64,000 bases of DNA from CBDCDJ01 sp965215355 (GTDB lineage Bacteria; Deinococcota; Deinococci; Deinococcales; Trueperaceae): NCBI GenBank assembly GCA_965215355.1, contig CBDCDJ010000007.1, positions 2,666,001-2,730,000 on the forward strand. Direction: 5' to 3'. Below, one piece after another: positions 33,688 through 41,900 of the stretch. How positions within the stretch are numbered: the stretch's first letter is position 1; each line of letters starts with the position of its first letter. The position numbers and the translations under genes are program-made. The notes under the pieces were generated by a model. The model made no database searches. It was not told where the DNA came from and was given only the letters and a program-made list of their open reading frames with translations.

Positions 33688-33729
33688 GCAGACCTATGAA
33701 AGCAGACCTATGAAAGCAGACCTATGAAA
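33688..33729 (+). repeat. Three 14-bp repeats forming overlapping mini-cistrons at the permease start
   Basis: GCAGACCTATGAAA is repeated at 33688-33701, 33702-33715 and 33716-33729. Each copy carries an ATG. The first two ATGs read MKADL and stop at a TGA overlapping the next ATG (ATGA); the third is the permease start. No good Shine-Dalgarno is seen for the permease itself. Confidence 0.85.
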
Positions 33730-34671
33730 TCCGCGGAGAAAAGTGCGGCCTTTCGACCCCGACGTGTTGAACGTCGGGGTCGGCTGGCTCGAGCCGAAAC
33801 GCTCGCCGGGCTGGCCTTCATCTCGCCCTGGCTGCTCGGCTTCGTCGTCTTTATCGCCGGGCCGATGCTCGCCAGCCTGTGGCTTTCTTTTACCCAGTAC
33901 GACGTGCTCAACCCGCCCAAGTGGATTGGGCTCGAGAACTACCGCGAGCTGTTCAACGACCCGCGGCTGCGGCTGAGCCTGCGGAACTCGTTTTTTTATA
34001 CCGCGCTCTACGTCCCGCTCGCGACCGTCGTGGCGCTCGCGCTCGCCCTGGTGCTCAACCGCGTCAAGCGCGCTGCGGACTTTTTCAGGACGGTTTTTTA
34101 CCTGTCCTCGATGACCCCGGCGGTGGCGGTGGGGGCGCTCTGGTTGTGGCTCTTAAATCCCCGCATCGGCCTCATCAACCGCGGCTTGGAGCTGCTGGGC
34201 GTGGCCGGGCCCGGTTGGACGACCGACCCCGCCTGGATAAAACCCGGGCTGGTCTTGATGAGCTTGTGGAGCGTGGGCGGCACCGTCATCATCTACTACG
34301 CCGCGCTGAGCAACGTGCCCAAAACTCTTTACGAGGCGGCCCAAATCGAAGGGGCGAACGCCTGGCAGGAGTTCCGCCACGTGACCGTGCCGCTCATCAG
34401 CGGCGCGATTTTTTTCACGCTGGTCGTCAACACCATCTACTCGCTACAGATTTTTGCCGAGGTCTACACCATGTTTTTCGGCAAGATGGAGTCCGGGGCG
34501 GGCAGCAGTGCGGCGCTTTTTTACGTGATTTACCTGTTCCGGCAAGCCTTCGAGTTTTTGCACATGGGCTACGCCTCGGCGATGGCCTGGTTGCTGTTCG
34601 TGATTATTTTGGTCCTGACGCTCATCCAGTTGCAAATCAGCAAACGCTGGGTCTACTACGAGGGGAGATGA
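33724..34671 (+). CDS. Sugar ABC transporter permease, MalF-like
   Basis: 315 residues, six predicted membrane helices, starting GLAFISPWLLGFVVFIAGPM after a basic N-terminus. The EAA loop that contacts the ATPase is EAAQIEGANAWQEFRHVTVP. Works with the binding protein upstream and the second permease. No ATP-binding subunit is nearby, so a shared MsmX/MalK-type ATPase encoded elsewhere is likely. The start is the third ATG of a 14-bp tandem repeat. Confidence 0.92.
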   Translation: MKSAEKSAAFRPRRVERRGRLARAETLAGLAFISPWLLGFVVFIAGPMLASLWLSFTQYDVLNPPKWIGLENYRELFNDPRLRLSLRNSFFYTALYVPLATVVALALALVLNRVKRAADFFRTVFYLSSMTPAVAVGALWLWLLNPRIGLINRGLELLGVAGPGWTTDPAWIKPGLVLMSLWSVGGTVIIYYAALSNVPKTLYEAAQIEGANAWQEFRHVTVPLISGAIFFTLVVNTIYSLQIFAEVYTMFFGKMESGAGSSAALFYVIYLFRQAFEFLHMGYASAMAWLLFVIILVLTLIQLQISKRWVYYEGR

Positions 34672-34674
34672 CCT

Positions 34675-35559
34675 GTGGCTGTGGCTAAGAGGGAGGCCGC
34701 CGCGCCGGTAGGCAAGGGGTCGGCTCGAGGGGGGCGGGTCTTAGAGCGCGCCCTGTTCCTGCTCGTTTTGCTCGGCTGCACCGTTCTGTTTACCGCGCCC
34801 TTTTTGTGGCTGGTGAGCGCCTCGCTCAAAACGCGCGCCGAGGTGTTCAGCTCGGCCTGGCTGCCCGACCCTGTCGCCTGGGGCAACTACGTGCGCGTCT
34901 GGGAGGCCGCGCCGGTCCTGACCTGGCTGACGAACAGCGTCCTCACCGGGGCCTTGGCGGCGACCACGGTGGCGGTGAGCAGTTCGCTCGTCGCTTTCGG
35001 CTTCGCCAACTTCCGCTTTCCGGGCCGGGACCTGCTCTTCGGCCTGGTGCTGGCGACGATGATGCTGCCGACCGCGGTCACCATGATTCCGGTGTTTCTC
35101 ATCTGGGACCGCTTAGGCTTCGTGAACACGCTCGTGCCGCTCTGGGCGGGCAACCTGTTCGGCTCCGCCTTTTACATTTTCTTGCTGCGCCAGTTCTACT
35201 TGTCCCTGCCGCGCGACCTGTTCGAGGCGGCGCGCATCGACGGGGCCAGCTTTTTCGGGCTGTGGTGGCGCGTCGCCATGCCCTTGACCAAAACGGCGCT
35301 CATCGTCGTGTTCATCTTCGAGTTCAAGGCGAGCTGGACCGACCTCATCAAACCGCTCATCTACCTTTACGACACGGCGCTCTTCACCATGCCGCGCGGC
35401 ATCAAGGCGGTGCTCGACCAGTTCGGGCAGGGCGGCGAGTCGCAGTGGGAGATCGTCATGGCGGCGACCGTCATCCTGACCGTGCCGATGATTCTGATTT
35501 TCTTCCTCGGCCAGCGCTACTTTATCGAGGGGATTGCGACGTCGGGGTTGAAGGGGTAG
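34675..35559 (+). CDS. Sugar ABC transporter permease, MalG-like
   Basis: 294 residues, six membrane helices. Basic Ala/Arg-rich N-terminus, then LLVLLGCTVLFTAPFLWLVS, and EAA loop EAARIDGASFFGLWWRVAMP. C-terminal MILIFFLGQRYFIEGIATSG followed by LKG is the family's usual ending. GTG start follows the MalF-like stop by 3 bases with GGGGAG upstream, so it is co-translated. Confidence 0.92.
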   Translation: MAVAKREAAAPVGKGSARGGRVLERALFLLVLLGCTVLFTAPFLWLVSASLKTRAEVFSSAWLPDPVAWGNYVRVWEAAPVLTWLTNSVLTGALAATTVAVSSSLVAFGFANFRFPGRDLLFGLVLATMMLPTAVTMIPVFLIWDRLGFVNTLVPLWAGNLFGSAFYIFLLRQFYLSLPRDLFEAARIDGASFFGLWWRVAMPLTKTALIVVFIFEFKASWTDLIKPLIYLYDTALFTMPRGIKAVLDQFGQGGESQWEIVMAATVILTVPMILIFFLGQRYFIEGIATSGLKG

Positions 35560-35602
35560 ACTCGAGCTTCAAAGTCACCCTTAAAATCTCAAAACGAACA
35601 TT

Positions 35603-35628
35603 CGTCTCCGTGCAGCCGTCTCCGTGCA
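35603..35628. repeat. 14-bp tandem duplication before the SDR gene
   Basis: CGTCTCCGTGCA at 35603-35614 and again at 35617-35628, period 14 bp, about 70 bp before the SDR start. Confidence 0.7.
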
Positions 35629-35700
35629 CTCGGCTCCACTTCGCGGTACACTCAGCACGTTCGAAAAGCGACCAGAATTCAACACTGAACGGAGTCACTG

Positions 35701-36402
35701 TTGAAACACAAAGTAGCCATCGTCACGGCCGGGGGCAGCGGCATGGGGGCCGGAGCAGCGCGTAAGTTAGCTGAAGACGGTTTCCGAATTGCCATTTTGT
35801 CTTCATCAGGAAAAGGTGAAGCGCTTGCAGAAGAGCTGAGCGGCGTCGGCGTGACGGGCTCGAACCAGTCGAATGACGACCTAAAGCGTTTGGTCGACAA
35901 AACCATGCAAACGTGGGGACGTGTCGACGCGCTTGTCAACAGCGCCGGACACGGACCGAGAGCGCCCTTGCTGGACCTCTCCGACGAGGATTGGCGGCAG
36001 GGCATGGACGTGTACTTTCTCAACGTCGTCCGCCCCACCCGGTTGGTCACGCCCATCATGCAGGCGCAAGGCGCAGGCGTTATAATTAACATTTCAACCT
36101 TCGCGGCGTTCGAGCCCGACCCCGTTTTTCCGACCTCCGGTGTGTTCAGGGCGGGGTTGGCGGCTTACACCAAACTGTTTGCAGACACGTACGCCGCAGA
36201 AAACATTCGGATGAACAACGTCCTCCCCGGTTTTATAGACAGCTTGCCGGAAACGTCGGAGTTCCGCGACCGCATTCCGCTGGGACGCTACGGAAAAACC
36301 GAAGAGATAGCCGAGGTCATCGCCTTTCTAGCCTCGGAGGGTGCTGGGTACATCACCGGCCAGAACATTCGCGTCGACGGTGGGATTACGCGCTCGGTAT
36401 GA
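35701..36402 (+). CDS. Short-chain dehydrogenase/reductase, catalytically divergent
   Basis: 233 residues, classical SDR Rossmann fold with VAIVTAGGSGMGAGAARKLA, LVNSAGHGPRAPLL, INISTFAAFEPDP and C-terminal YITGQNIRVDGGITRSV. The active-site YxxxK is missing: the aligned stretch reads SGVFRAGLAAY, so Ser and Arg replace Tyr and Lys. Similar divergent SDRs exist; activity may be altered or lost. TTG start after CGGAG. It stands between the sugar permeases and the alpha-mannosidase, on the same strand, suggesting a role with the imported sugar. Confidence 0.8.
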   Translation: MKHKVAIVTAGGSGMGAGAARKLAEDGFRIAILSSSGKGEALAEELSGVGVTGSNQSNDDLKRLVDKTMQTWGRVDALVNSAGHGPRAPLLDLSDEDWRQGMDVYFLNVVRPTRLVTPIMQAQGAGVIINISTFAAFEPDPVFPTSGVFRAGLAAYTKLFADTYAAENIRMNNVLPGFIDSLPETSEFRDRIPLGRYGKTEEIAEVIAFLASEGAGYITGQNIRVDGGITRSV

Positions 36403-36495
36403 GAAAAGTAGAAGTGTAAACGAGCCGTTCGGTTGAATTTTCTTACTCCTCGCTTCTTCGTACCGACTCCTCATTCCCCACGGAGACCCCACTCA

Positions 36496-39015
36496 ATGAC
36501 TACAGCGACAAAAACCCCAACCTTCCACATGATAGGCAACGCCCACATCGACCCGGTGTGGCTGTGGCGCTGGCAAGAAGGCTTTCACGAGGTCAAAGCC
36601 TCGTTTCGCTCGGCGCTCGACCGGATGAACGAAGTCGAGGACTTTTTGTTCGTCTCGAGTTCCGCCGTGTTTTACGAGTGGGTCGAAAAAAGCGACCCGG
36701 AGATGTTCGAGGAAATCAAGGCTCGAGTCGCAGAAGGTCGCTGGGAAATCGTCGGCGGCTGGTGGCTGCAGCCCGACTGCAACATTCCCAGCGGCGAGTC
36801 GTTCGTGCGGCAGGCGCTTTACGGGCAGCGCTATTTCAAAGAAAAGTTCGGGCGAACGGCCAAGGTCGGCTACAACGTCGACTCGTTCGGACACCACGCG
36901 ATGCTGCCGCAACTCTTGAAAAAGAGCGGGCTCGACTACTACGTCTTTATGCGCCCCTCGCCGCACGAAAAGGGCTTGCCGAGTCGGCTGTTCTGGTGGG
37001 CGTCGGACGACGGCTCGAGCGTGCTGACCTACCGCATCCCGTTCGAATACTGCACCTGGGGCGCGGCCTTGGACAAGCACGTCCGCCGCTGCGCGGGGGA
37101 ACTGCGCGAGCCCGTGAACGAACTGATGTGCTTCTACGGCGTCGGCAACCACGGCGGCGGGCCGACGAGGGCGAACCTCGAGAGTATCCGCCGCTTGAAC
37201 GAAAACCCCGACTTTCCCAAGCTCGTCTTCAGCACGCCGGAACGCTACTTTCACGAGGTCGAGGCTAAAAACTGGACTCTGCCCGTCGTCCACGACGAGC
37301 TGCAGCACCACGCGAGCGGCTGCTACGCGGCCCACTCGGGCGTCAAGCGCTGGAACCGCCGCGCCGAGAACTTGCTGATGTGCGCCGAGAAGTGGTCGGC
37401 GCTGGCGGCCGCAGTGGTGGAGCAGCCCTATCCCGACGACCTGGCGCACGCCTGGAAAGGCGTTTTGTTCAACCAGTTCCACGACATCTTGGCCGGAACG
37501 AGTTTAGAGACCGCCTACGACGACGCTCGAGACCTCTACGGCGAGGCGTTAGCCATCGGGACGAGGGCGCTCAACTACGCGACCCAGGCCTTCGCCTGGC
37601 GCGTCGACATTCCCCAAGAGGAGGGCGTCATGCCCATCGTGGTCTTCAACCCGCACGCCTGGGCGGTGCGAGTGCCCGTCGCGGTCGAGATGTGGCGCGT
37701 CCCGGACGCCACGGTTTTGCTCGACGACGCGGGCCGTGAGGTGCCGCTGCAAAGGGTGCAGTCCGGGGCGACGGCGCAGGGTCGGCAAGCCCTGGCTTTC
37801 AGGGCCGAGTTGCCTTCGCTGGGCTACCGCACCTACCGGCTCGCGCTCCGCGACCCTGTAAAAAGTGGCGATGTGAAAAATGACGGTGCGAAAAGTGGCG
37901 ACGTGAAAAATGACGGCGTGAAAAGTGACCCTGCACAAAGTGAGACGAGCGTCAAGGCGAACGACCTGGTTTTGGAAAACGAGTTTTTGCGGCTCGAGTT
38001 CGACCCCGAAACGGGCTGCGTCGCCTCTCTGCGCGACAAAGAACATGAGCTGGAGGTTTTCGCAGGCCCGGCGGCGAGAGCCGTGGTGCTCGCCGACCAC
38101 AGCGACACCTGGTCGCACAACGTGTTCAAGTTCGACCAGGTCATAGGCAGCTTCAGCGCGCGGCGGCTCAAGCTCGTCGAGCACGGACCGGTCAAAAGCG
38201 TCGTGCGCGTCTTTAGCGAGTACGGGGCCTCCACGTTGACCCAAGATTTCGCGCTGTACCCGAATTCGCGCCAAATCGACGTGACGGCGAGCGTCAACTG
38301 GCAGGAGCGGCACAAAGCCCTCAAACTGCGCTTTCCCGTGAACGTCCACTTCATGCGCGCCACCTTTGAAATCCCCTACGGGCATATCGAGCGCTTCGCC
38401 AACGGCGAGGAGGAAGCGGGTCAGGGTTGGGTCGACGTGTCGGGCAGCGCGCGCGATACCAACGAACTGTACGGCTTCAGCCTGCTAAACGACAGCAAGT
38501 ATTCGTTCGATGTGAACGTCCGCGACATCGGCATGACGGTGCTCCGCAGTCCCATCTACGCGCACCACGACCCCGCCGTGCCCGAAAAAGACGGGCACTA
38601 CAGCTACATCGACCAGGGCCTACAAACCTTTCGCTACAGCTTGCTGCCCCACGCGGGCGCTTGGACCCAAGCCGAAACGGTCAAGCGGGCGGCTGAGGTC
38701 AATCAGGAACCCGTAGCGCTGCTCGCCACCTTTCACGCCGGAACGCTGCCGCAAAGCGGGTCGTTTTTACAGGTCGAGTCGGGCAGCGTCGTCGCCACGG
38801 CGTTGAAGCGGGCAGAGGACGGCGACGACCTCGTCTTGAGGCTGTTCGAAACGAGCAAGAACAGCGCTACAGCGACCGTTTCGCTGCCCTTCTTAAACCG
38901 GCGTTTCGAGGCGAGTTTCGGTCCCTGCGAAGTCAAAACCTTTCGCATACCGTTGGACCCGAGCAAACCCGTCACGGAAACGAACCTGCTCGAGCTTTCG
39001 AACGGTGAGGGTTAG
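36496..39015 (+). CDS. GH38 alpha-mannosidase
   Basis: 839 residues. Zinc and substrate residues in HMIGNAHIDPVWLWRWQEG (His17, Asp19), nucleophile Asp129 in VGYNVDSFGHHAMLPQ, and HHASGCYAAHSGVKRWNR. Linker and beta-sandwich domains follow. Likely cytosolic, trimming imported mannose-containing glycans. Between residues ~455 and 480 lies a low-complexity linker made of a 30-bp tandem duplication (KSGDVKNDGA twice). GGAGA lies ~10 nt before the ATG; a longer frame from 36433 is less likely. The aldolase gene starts 3 nt after the stop. Confidence 0.92.
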   Translation: MTTATKTPTFHMIGNAHIDPVWLWRWQEGFHEVKASFRSALDRMNEVEDFLFVSSSAVFYEWVEKSDPEMFEEIKARVAEGRWEIVGGWWLQPDCNIPSGESFVRQALYGQRYFKEKFGRTAKVGYNVDSFGHHAMLPQLLKKSGLDYYVFMRPSPHEKGLPSRLFWWASDDGSSVLTYRIPFEYCTWGAALDKHVRRCAGELREPVNELMCFYGVGNHGGGPTRANLESIRRLNENPDFPKLVFSTPERYFHEVEAKNWTLPVVHDELQHHASGCYAAHSGVKRWNRRAENLLMCAEKWSALAAAVVEQPYPDDLAHAWKGVLFNQFHDILAGTSLETAYDDARDLYGEALAIGTRALNYATQAFAWRVDIPQEEGVMPIVVFNPHAWAVRVPVAVEMWRVPDATVLLDDAGREVPLQRVQSGATAQGRQALAFRAELPSLGYRTYRLALRDPVKSGDVKNDGAKSGDVKNDGVKSDPAQSETSVKANDLVLENEFLRLEFDPETGCVASLRDKEHELEVFAGPAARAVVLADHSDTWSHNVFKFDQVIGSFSARRLKLVEHGPVKSVVRVFSEYGASTLTQDFALYPNSRQIDVTASVNWQERHKALKLRFPVNVHFMRATFEIPYGHIERFANGEEEAGQGWVDVSGSARDTNELYGFSLLNDSKYSFDVNVRDIGMTVLRSPIYAHHDPAVPEKDGHYSYIDQGLQTFRYSLLPHAGAWTQAETVKRAAEVNQEPVALLATFHAGTLPQSGSFLQVESGSVVATALKRAEDGDDLVLRLFETSKNSATATVSLPFLNRRFEASFGPCEVKTFRIPLDPSKPVTETNLLELSNGEG
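37861..37930. repeat. 30-bp in-frame tandem repeat inside the alpha-mannosidase gene
   Basis: Copies at 37861-37890 and 37891-37920 differ at three bases, with a third partial copy. They encode KSGDVKNDGA / KSGDVKNDGV / KSDP. Both the length (a multiple of three) and the position in a linker make it tolerable to the protein. Confidence 0.85.
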
Positions 39016-39018
39016 CCG

Positions 39019-39678
39019 GTGGTTTTGTCGTCGGGTGAAAACGAGGTGCGCGACGAGCTGCGGGCGGCGGGCCGCACGATGGTCCGTGAGGGCCTCACCT
39101 GGGGCAACGCCGGGAACTTGAGCGCCCGCGCGGGCGCGGGCGCGTTTCTCATCACCGCCAGCGGCACGCGTCTGGGCGAGTTGGAGGCTACCGACTTCGT
39201 GCGCTGTTCTCTGGGAGGGGGGCGCGACTCGAGCCGAAAACCCTCGAAAGAGGTGCCTATGCACCGCGCCGTGTACGAAACGCGCCCCGACGTGCGCGCC
39301 GTGCTCCACGGCGCCCCCTTTTACAGCACGCTGGCGGCGTGTTCGGATTTGGAGATTTCTTCGGCACTGTTCGTCGAGTCGATGTACTATCTCGAGCGCG
39401 TCGCCCGGGTGCCTTACCGCCACCCCGGCTCCGAGGCGCTCGGCGCGGCGGTGCGAGAGCGCGCACGTAAAGCGAACGTGCTGCTGCTCGAGAACCACGG
39501 CGTCCTCGTGTTCGACACGAGCGTCGCCGAGGCGTTGCAGGCGCTGCAAGTGTTGGAGATGACCTGCCGGATGCTTTTAACCGCCCGAAACAGTGGTCTC
39601 GGCTTGCACCCGCTGAGTGAGGCGACCGTGACGGATTTTTTGGAGCACTCCGGCTACAAGCCGAGGCGGCGGTCATGA
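39019..39678 (+). CDS. Class II aldolase/adducin family protein
   Basis: 219 residues, fuculose-phosphate aldolase / ribulose-phosphate epimerase family. GLTWGNAGNLSAR (phosphate-binding), ITASGTRLGELEATDFV, catalytic Glu in KEVPMHRAVYETRPDV, zinc His in AVLHGAPFYS, YRHPGSEALG and LLENHGVLVF. Probably cleaves or epimerises a sugar phosphate derived from the locus. GTG start 3 nt after the alpha-mannosidase stop. The stop lies inside a 15-bp repeat leading to the next gene. Confidence 0.85.
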   Translation: MVLSSGENEVRDELRAAGRTMVREGLTWGNAGNLSARAGAGAFLITASGTRLGELEATDFVRCSLGGGRDSSRKPSKEVPMHRAVYETRPDVRAVLHGAPFYSTLAACSDLEISSALFVESMYYLERVARVPYRHPGSEALGAAVRERARKANVLLLENHGVLVFDTSVAEALQALQVLEMTCRMLLTARNSGLGLHPLSEATVTDFLEHSGYKPRRRS

Positions 39679-39711
39679 ACGAGGGGGTCGTGAACAGGGG
39701 GGTCGTGGAGG
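39671..39711 (+). repeat. 15-bp repeats joining the aldolase and SIS genes
   Basis: GGTCATGAACGAGGG (39671-39685), GGTCGTGAACAGGGG (39686-39700), GGTCGTGGAGG (39701-39711). The first copy's ATG overlaps the aldolase stop (ATGA) and opens an 18-codon frame that runs past the SIS start and stops at 39729-39731. Confidence 0.75.
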
Positions 39712-39717
39712 TTGACG

Positions 39718-40359
39718 ATGGGCGACGCTGAAGCCGACGTGCTCGAGACCCTTCGCACGCGTTATCCCGACCTGGCGCCGTGCTTGCCCGCGCTCTCAGA
39801 CATGGCAGAACGCCTCACGACGACGTTTCGGCGCGGGGGCAAACTCCTGGTCTGCGGCAACGGCGGCAGCGCCGCAGACAGCGAGCACATCGTCGGCGAA
39901 CTCATGAAGGGCTTCGAATCGCAGCGGCCCCTCCCCGAAGAGCGGCGGCGGCGGTTGCTCGAGCACTTTCCCGCTGAGGGAGACTACCTCGCCGACCACC
40001 TGCAAGGCGCGCTGCCCGCGGTCTCGCTCGTCAGCCAGAGCGCGCTTCTCAGCGCTGTCGGCAACGACGTCGCGCCGGACATGGTCTACGCGCAGCAGGT
40101 CTACGGCTACGGCCGGGCGGGCGACGCCCTCCTCGCCATCAGCACCTCGGGCAACTCGGCCAACGTCGTCCGCGCGCTGCAGGTCGCGCGGGCCTTCGGG
40201 CTCACCACCCTGGGCTTGAGCGGGCGCACGGGGGGCCGCATGAAAGCCCTCTGCGAGGTCTGCGTCTGCGTGCCCGCGGACGACACGCTTGCCGTTCAAG
40301 AACGCCACCTACCCCTCTACCACGCGCTCTGCAAGCTGCTCGAGCGGGCCTTCTTTTGA
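39718..40359 (+). CDS. SIS-domain isomerase, GmhA-like
   Basis: 213 residues, single SIS domain: GGKLLVCGNGGSAADSEHIV, ELMKGFESQRPL, LLAISTSGNSANVVRALQVA, TLGLSGRTGGRMKALCEV and ERHLPLYHALCKLLE. This order is that of sedoheptulose-7-phosphate isomerase and relatives, but in a sugar-use locus it may isomerise another phosphosugar. GTGGAGG gives a proper ribosome site 6 nt before the ATG. Confidence 0.85.
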   Translation: MGDAEADVLETLRTRYPDLAPCLPALSDMAERLTTTFRRGGKLLVCGNGGSAADSEHIVGELMKGFESQRPLPEERRRRLLEHFPAEGDYLADHLQGALPAVSLVSQSALLSAVGNDVAPDMVYAQQVYGYGRAGDALLAISTSGNSANVVRALQVARAFGLTTLGLSGRTGGRMKALCEVCVCVPADDTLAVQERHLPLYHALCKLLERAFF

Positions 40360-40374
40360 CCGGGCCGAGACCCA

Positions 40375-40436
40375 CCACACTATGTCCTGCCACACTATGT
40401 CCTACCACACCATGTCCCGCCCCAACATGACCCGCC
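40375..40436 (+). repeat. 15-bp repeat with four in-frame ATGs at the sulfatase start
   Basis: Units of the type CCACACTATGTCCTG occur with period 15 from 40375, giving in-frame ATGs at 40382, 40397, 40412 and 40427 and the peptide MSCHTMSYHTMSRPNMTRPN. Confidence 0.85.
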
Positions 40437-41881
40437 CCAACGTCGTCCTCGTGATGGTCGACCAGATGGCGCACGACGTGGTCGCCTCCCTCGGGCACGG
40501 CGCGGTCGTGACGCCGCACCTGGACGCGCTCGTGCAAGCCGGCGTCACTTTCGAAAACGCCTACTGCAATTCTCCGCTTTGCGCCTCGTCTCGAGCCTCG
40601 TTCGTGACCGGCAAGCTCGTCCGGCACACGGGCGTGTATGACAACGGCGCGGAGTTACCCGCCGCCGTCCCGACTCTGCTCCACCACTTGAACCGCGCCG
40701 GTTATACGACGGTTCTCTCGGGCAAGATGCACTTCAACGGCCCCGACCAGTTGCACGGCTTTCAGGAGCGCCTGACGACCGACCTCTCCCCCGCCGGCTT
40801 TCTGCTTACCCCCGACTGGACGCGCGGAGCGTATCCGAACCCCGGCACGAGCGTCGAGCGGCTCAGGTACGCGCCGCTGCGCGCCTGGACGCTGCAACTC
40901 GCCTACGACGAAGAGGTGCTCCAGGCCGCGCTGGCCCGTTTGCGGCAGCTGCGCGAAGAAAGCGCGCCCTTTTTCCTGTGCGCGTCCTTCGCCCATCCCC
41001 ACGACCCCTTTCAGGTGCCCGAAGCCTTTTGGAAGCTGTACGAGGGAAAAGCGATACCCCCGCCCCGCGCCCCGGCTCGAGCCCTCGCAGACCTCCATCC
41101 CTACAACCGCTGGATTCAAGTTCACCACGAGGCGGACCGGGTTCCGCTGAGTGAGGAGGAGACCGAACGAGCCCGCCGCGCTTACCTTGCGATGGTGAGC
41201 TACGCCGACAGCCTCGTCGGTCGGCTCGTGAGCGAACTTAAGCGCCTCGCTTTTAAGAACACGCTGTTCATCTTCACGAGCGACCACGGCGAGATGCTGG
41301 GCGAGCACGGCATGTGGTTCAAGCGCACCTTTTACGACCCTGCGACGAAGGTGCCGCTCGTCGTTTGGGGCGACGGGCTCGAGCCCGCGTCACGCACCGA
41401 GGTCGTCTCCCTCGTCGACCTCAGCGCGACGCTGCTCGACCTGGCCGACGTGCCCGACAAAGCGGCCTGGCTCGGCGAACTCGACGGCGACAGCTTCGGG
41501 TCGCTCCTGACCGGAACGGCGGCGTGGAAAAACAGCGCCGTCTCCGAATACTACGCCGAGGGCACCGTGCAGCCGATGTTGCTGCTCCGCAAGGGCGTCT
41601 ACAAGTACGTCTACGTTCACGAGCACGCCCCGCTGCTGTTCGACCTGGCAAAGGACCCGCTCGAGCTGAACGACCTCGCCCCAGACCCGGTTTACCGGGA
41701 CACGGCCCGAGGGCTCGAGGCTGAACTTCTCGCCGGGTTGGACGTGGGCGCGCTGCGCGAGCGCGTCCTGCAAAGCCAGCGCGAGCGTCTGCTCATCGTG
41801 TCGGCCGGGGCGAAGAGTGAGGACTGGGCTTACGAAGCGCGGCGCAACGCCGCCAACCTCTACGGCCGCCCCAAACCCTGA
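40382..41881 (+). CDS. Type I sulfatase, choline-sulfatase-like
   Basis: 499 residues from the first of four tandem ATGs. Sulfatase core: RPNVVLVMVDQMAHDVVA, formylglycine motif NSPLCASSRASFVTGKL (Cys-type; the usual third-position Pro is Ser), LSGKMHFNGPDQLHGF, FTSDHGEMLGEHGMWFKRTF, and a choline-sulfatase-like C-terminus WAYEARRNAANLYGR. Needs a formylglycine-generating enzyme from elsewhere. Cytosolic as read. In context it may desulfate a sugar or an organic sulfate ester. The true start is uncertain; 40427 would give the commonest family N-terminus. Confidence 0.87.
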   Translation: MSCHTMSYHTMSRPNMTRPNVVLVMVDQMAHDVVASLGHGAVVTPHLDALVQAGVTFENAYCNSPLCASSRASFVTGKLVRHTGVYDNGAELPAAVPTLLHHLNRAGYTTVLSGKMHFNGPDQLHGFQERLTTDLSPAGFLLTPDWTRGAYPNPGTSVERLRYAPLRAWTLQLAYDEEVLQAALARLRQLREESAPFFLCASFAHPHDPFQVPEAFWKLYEGKAIPPPRAPARALADLHPYNRWIQVHHEADRVPLSEEETERARRAYLAMVSYADSLVGRLVSELKRLAFKNTLFIFTSDHGEMLGEHGMWFKRTFYDPATKVPLVVWGDGLEPASRTEVVSLVDLSATLLDLADVPDKAAWLGELDGDSFGSLLTGTAAWKNSAVSEYYAEGTVQPMLLLRKGVYKYVYVHEHAPLLFDLAKDPLELNDLAPDPVYRDTARGLEAELLAGLDVGALRERVLQSQRERLLIVSAGAKSEDWAYEARRNAANLYGRPKP

Positions 41882-41900
41882 GCCGCGCCGCCCGTAAGCT

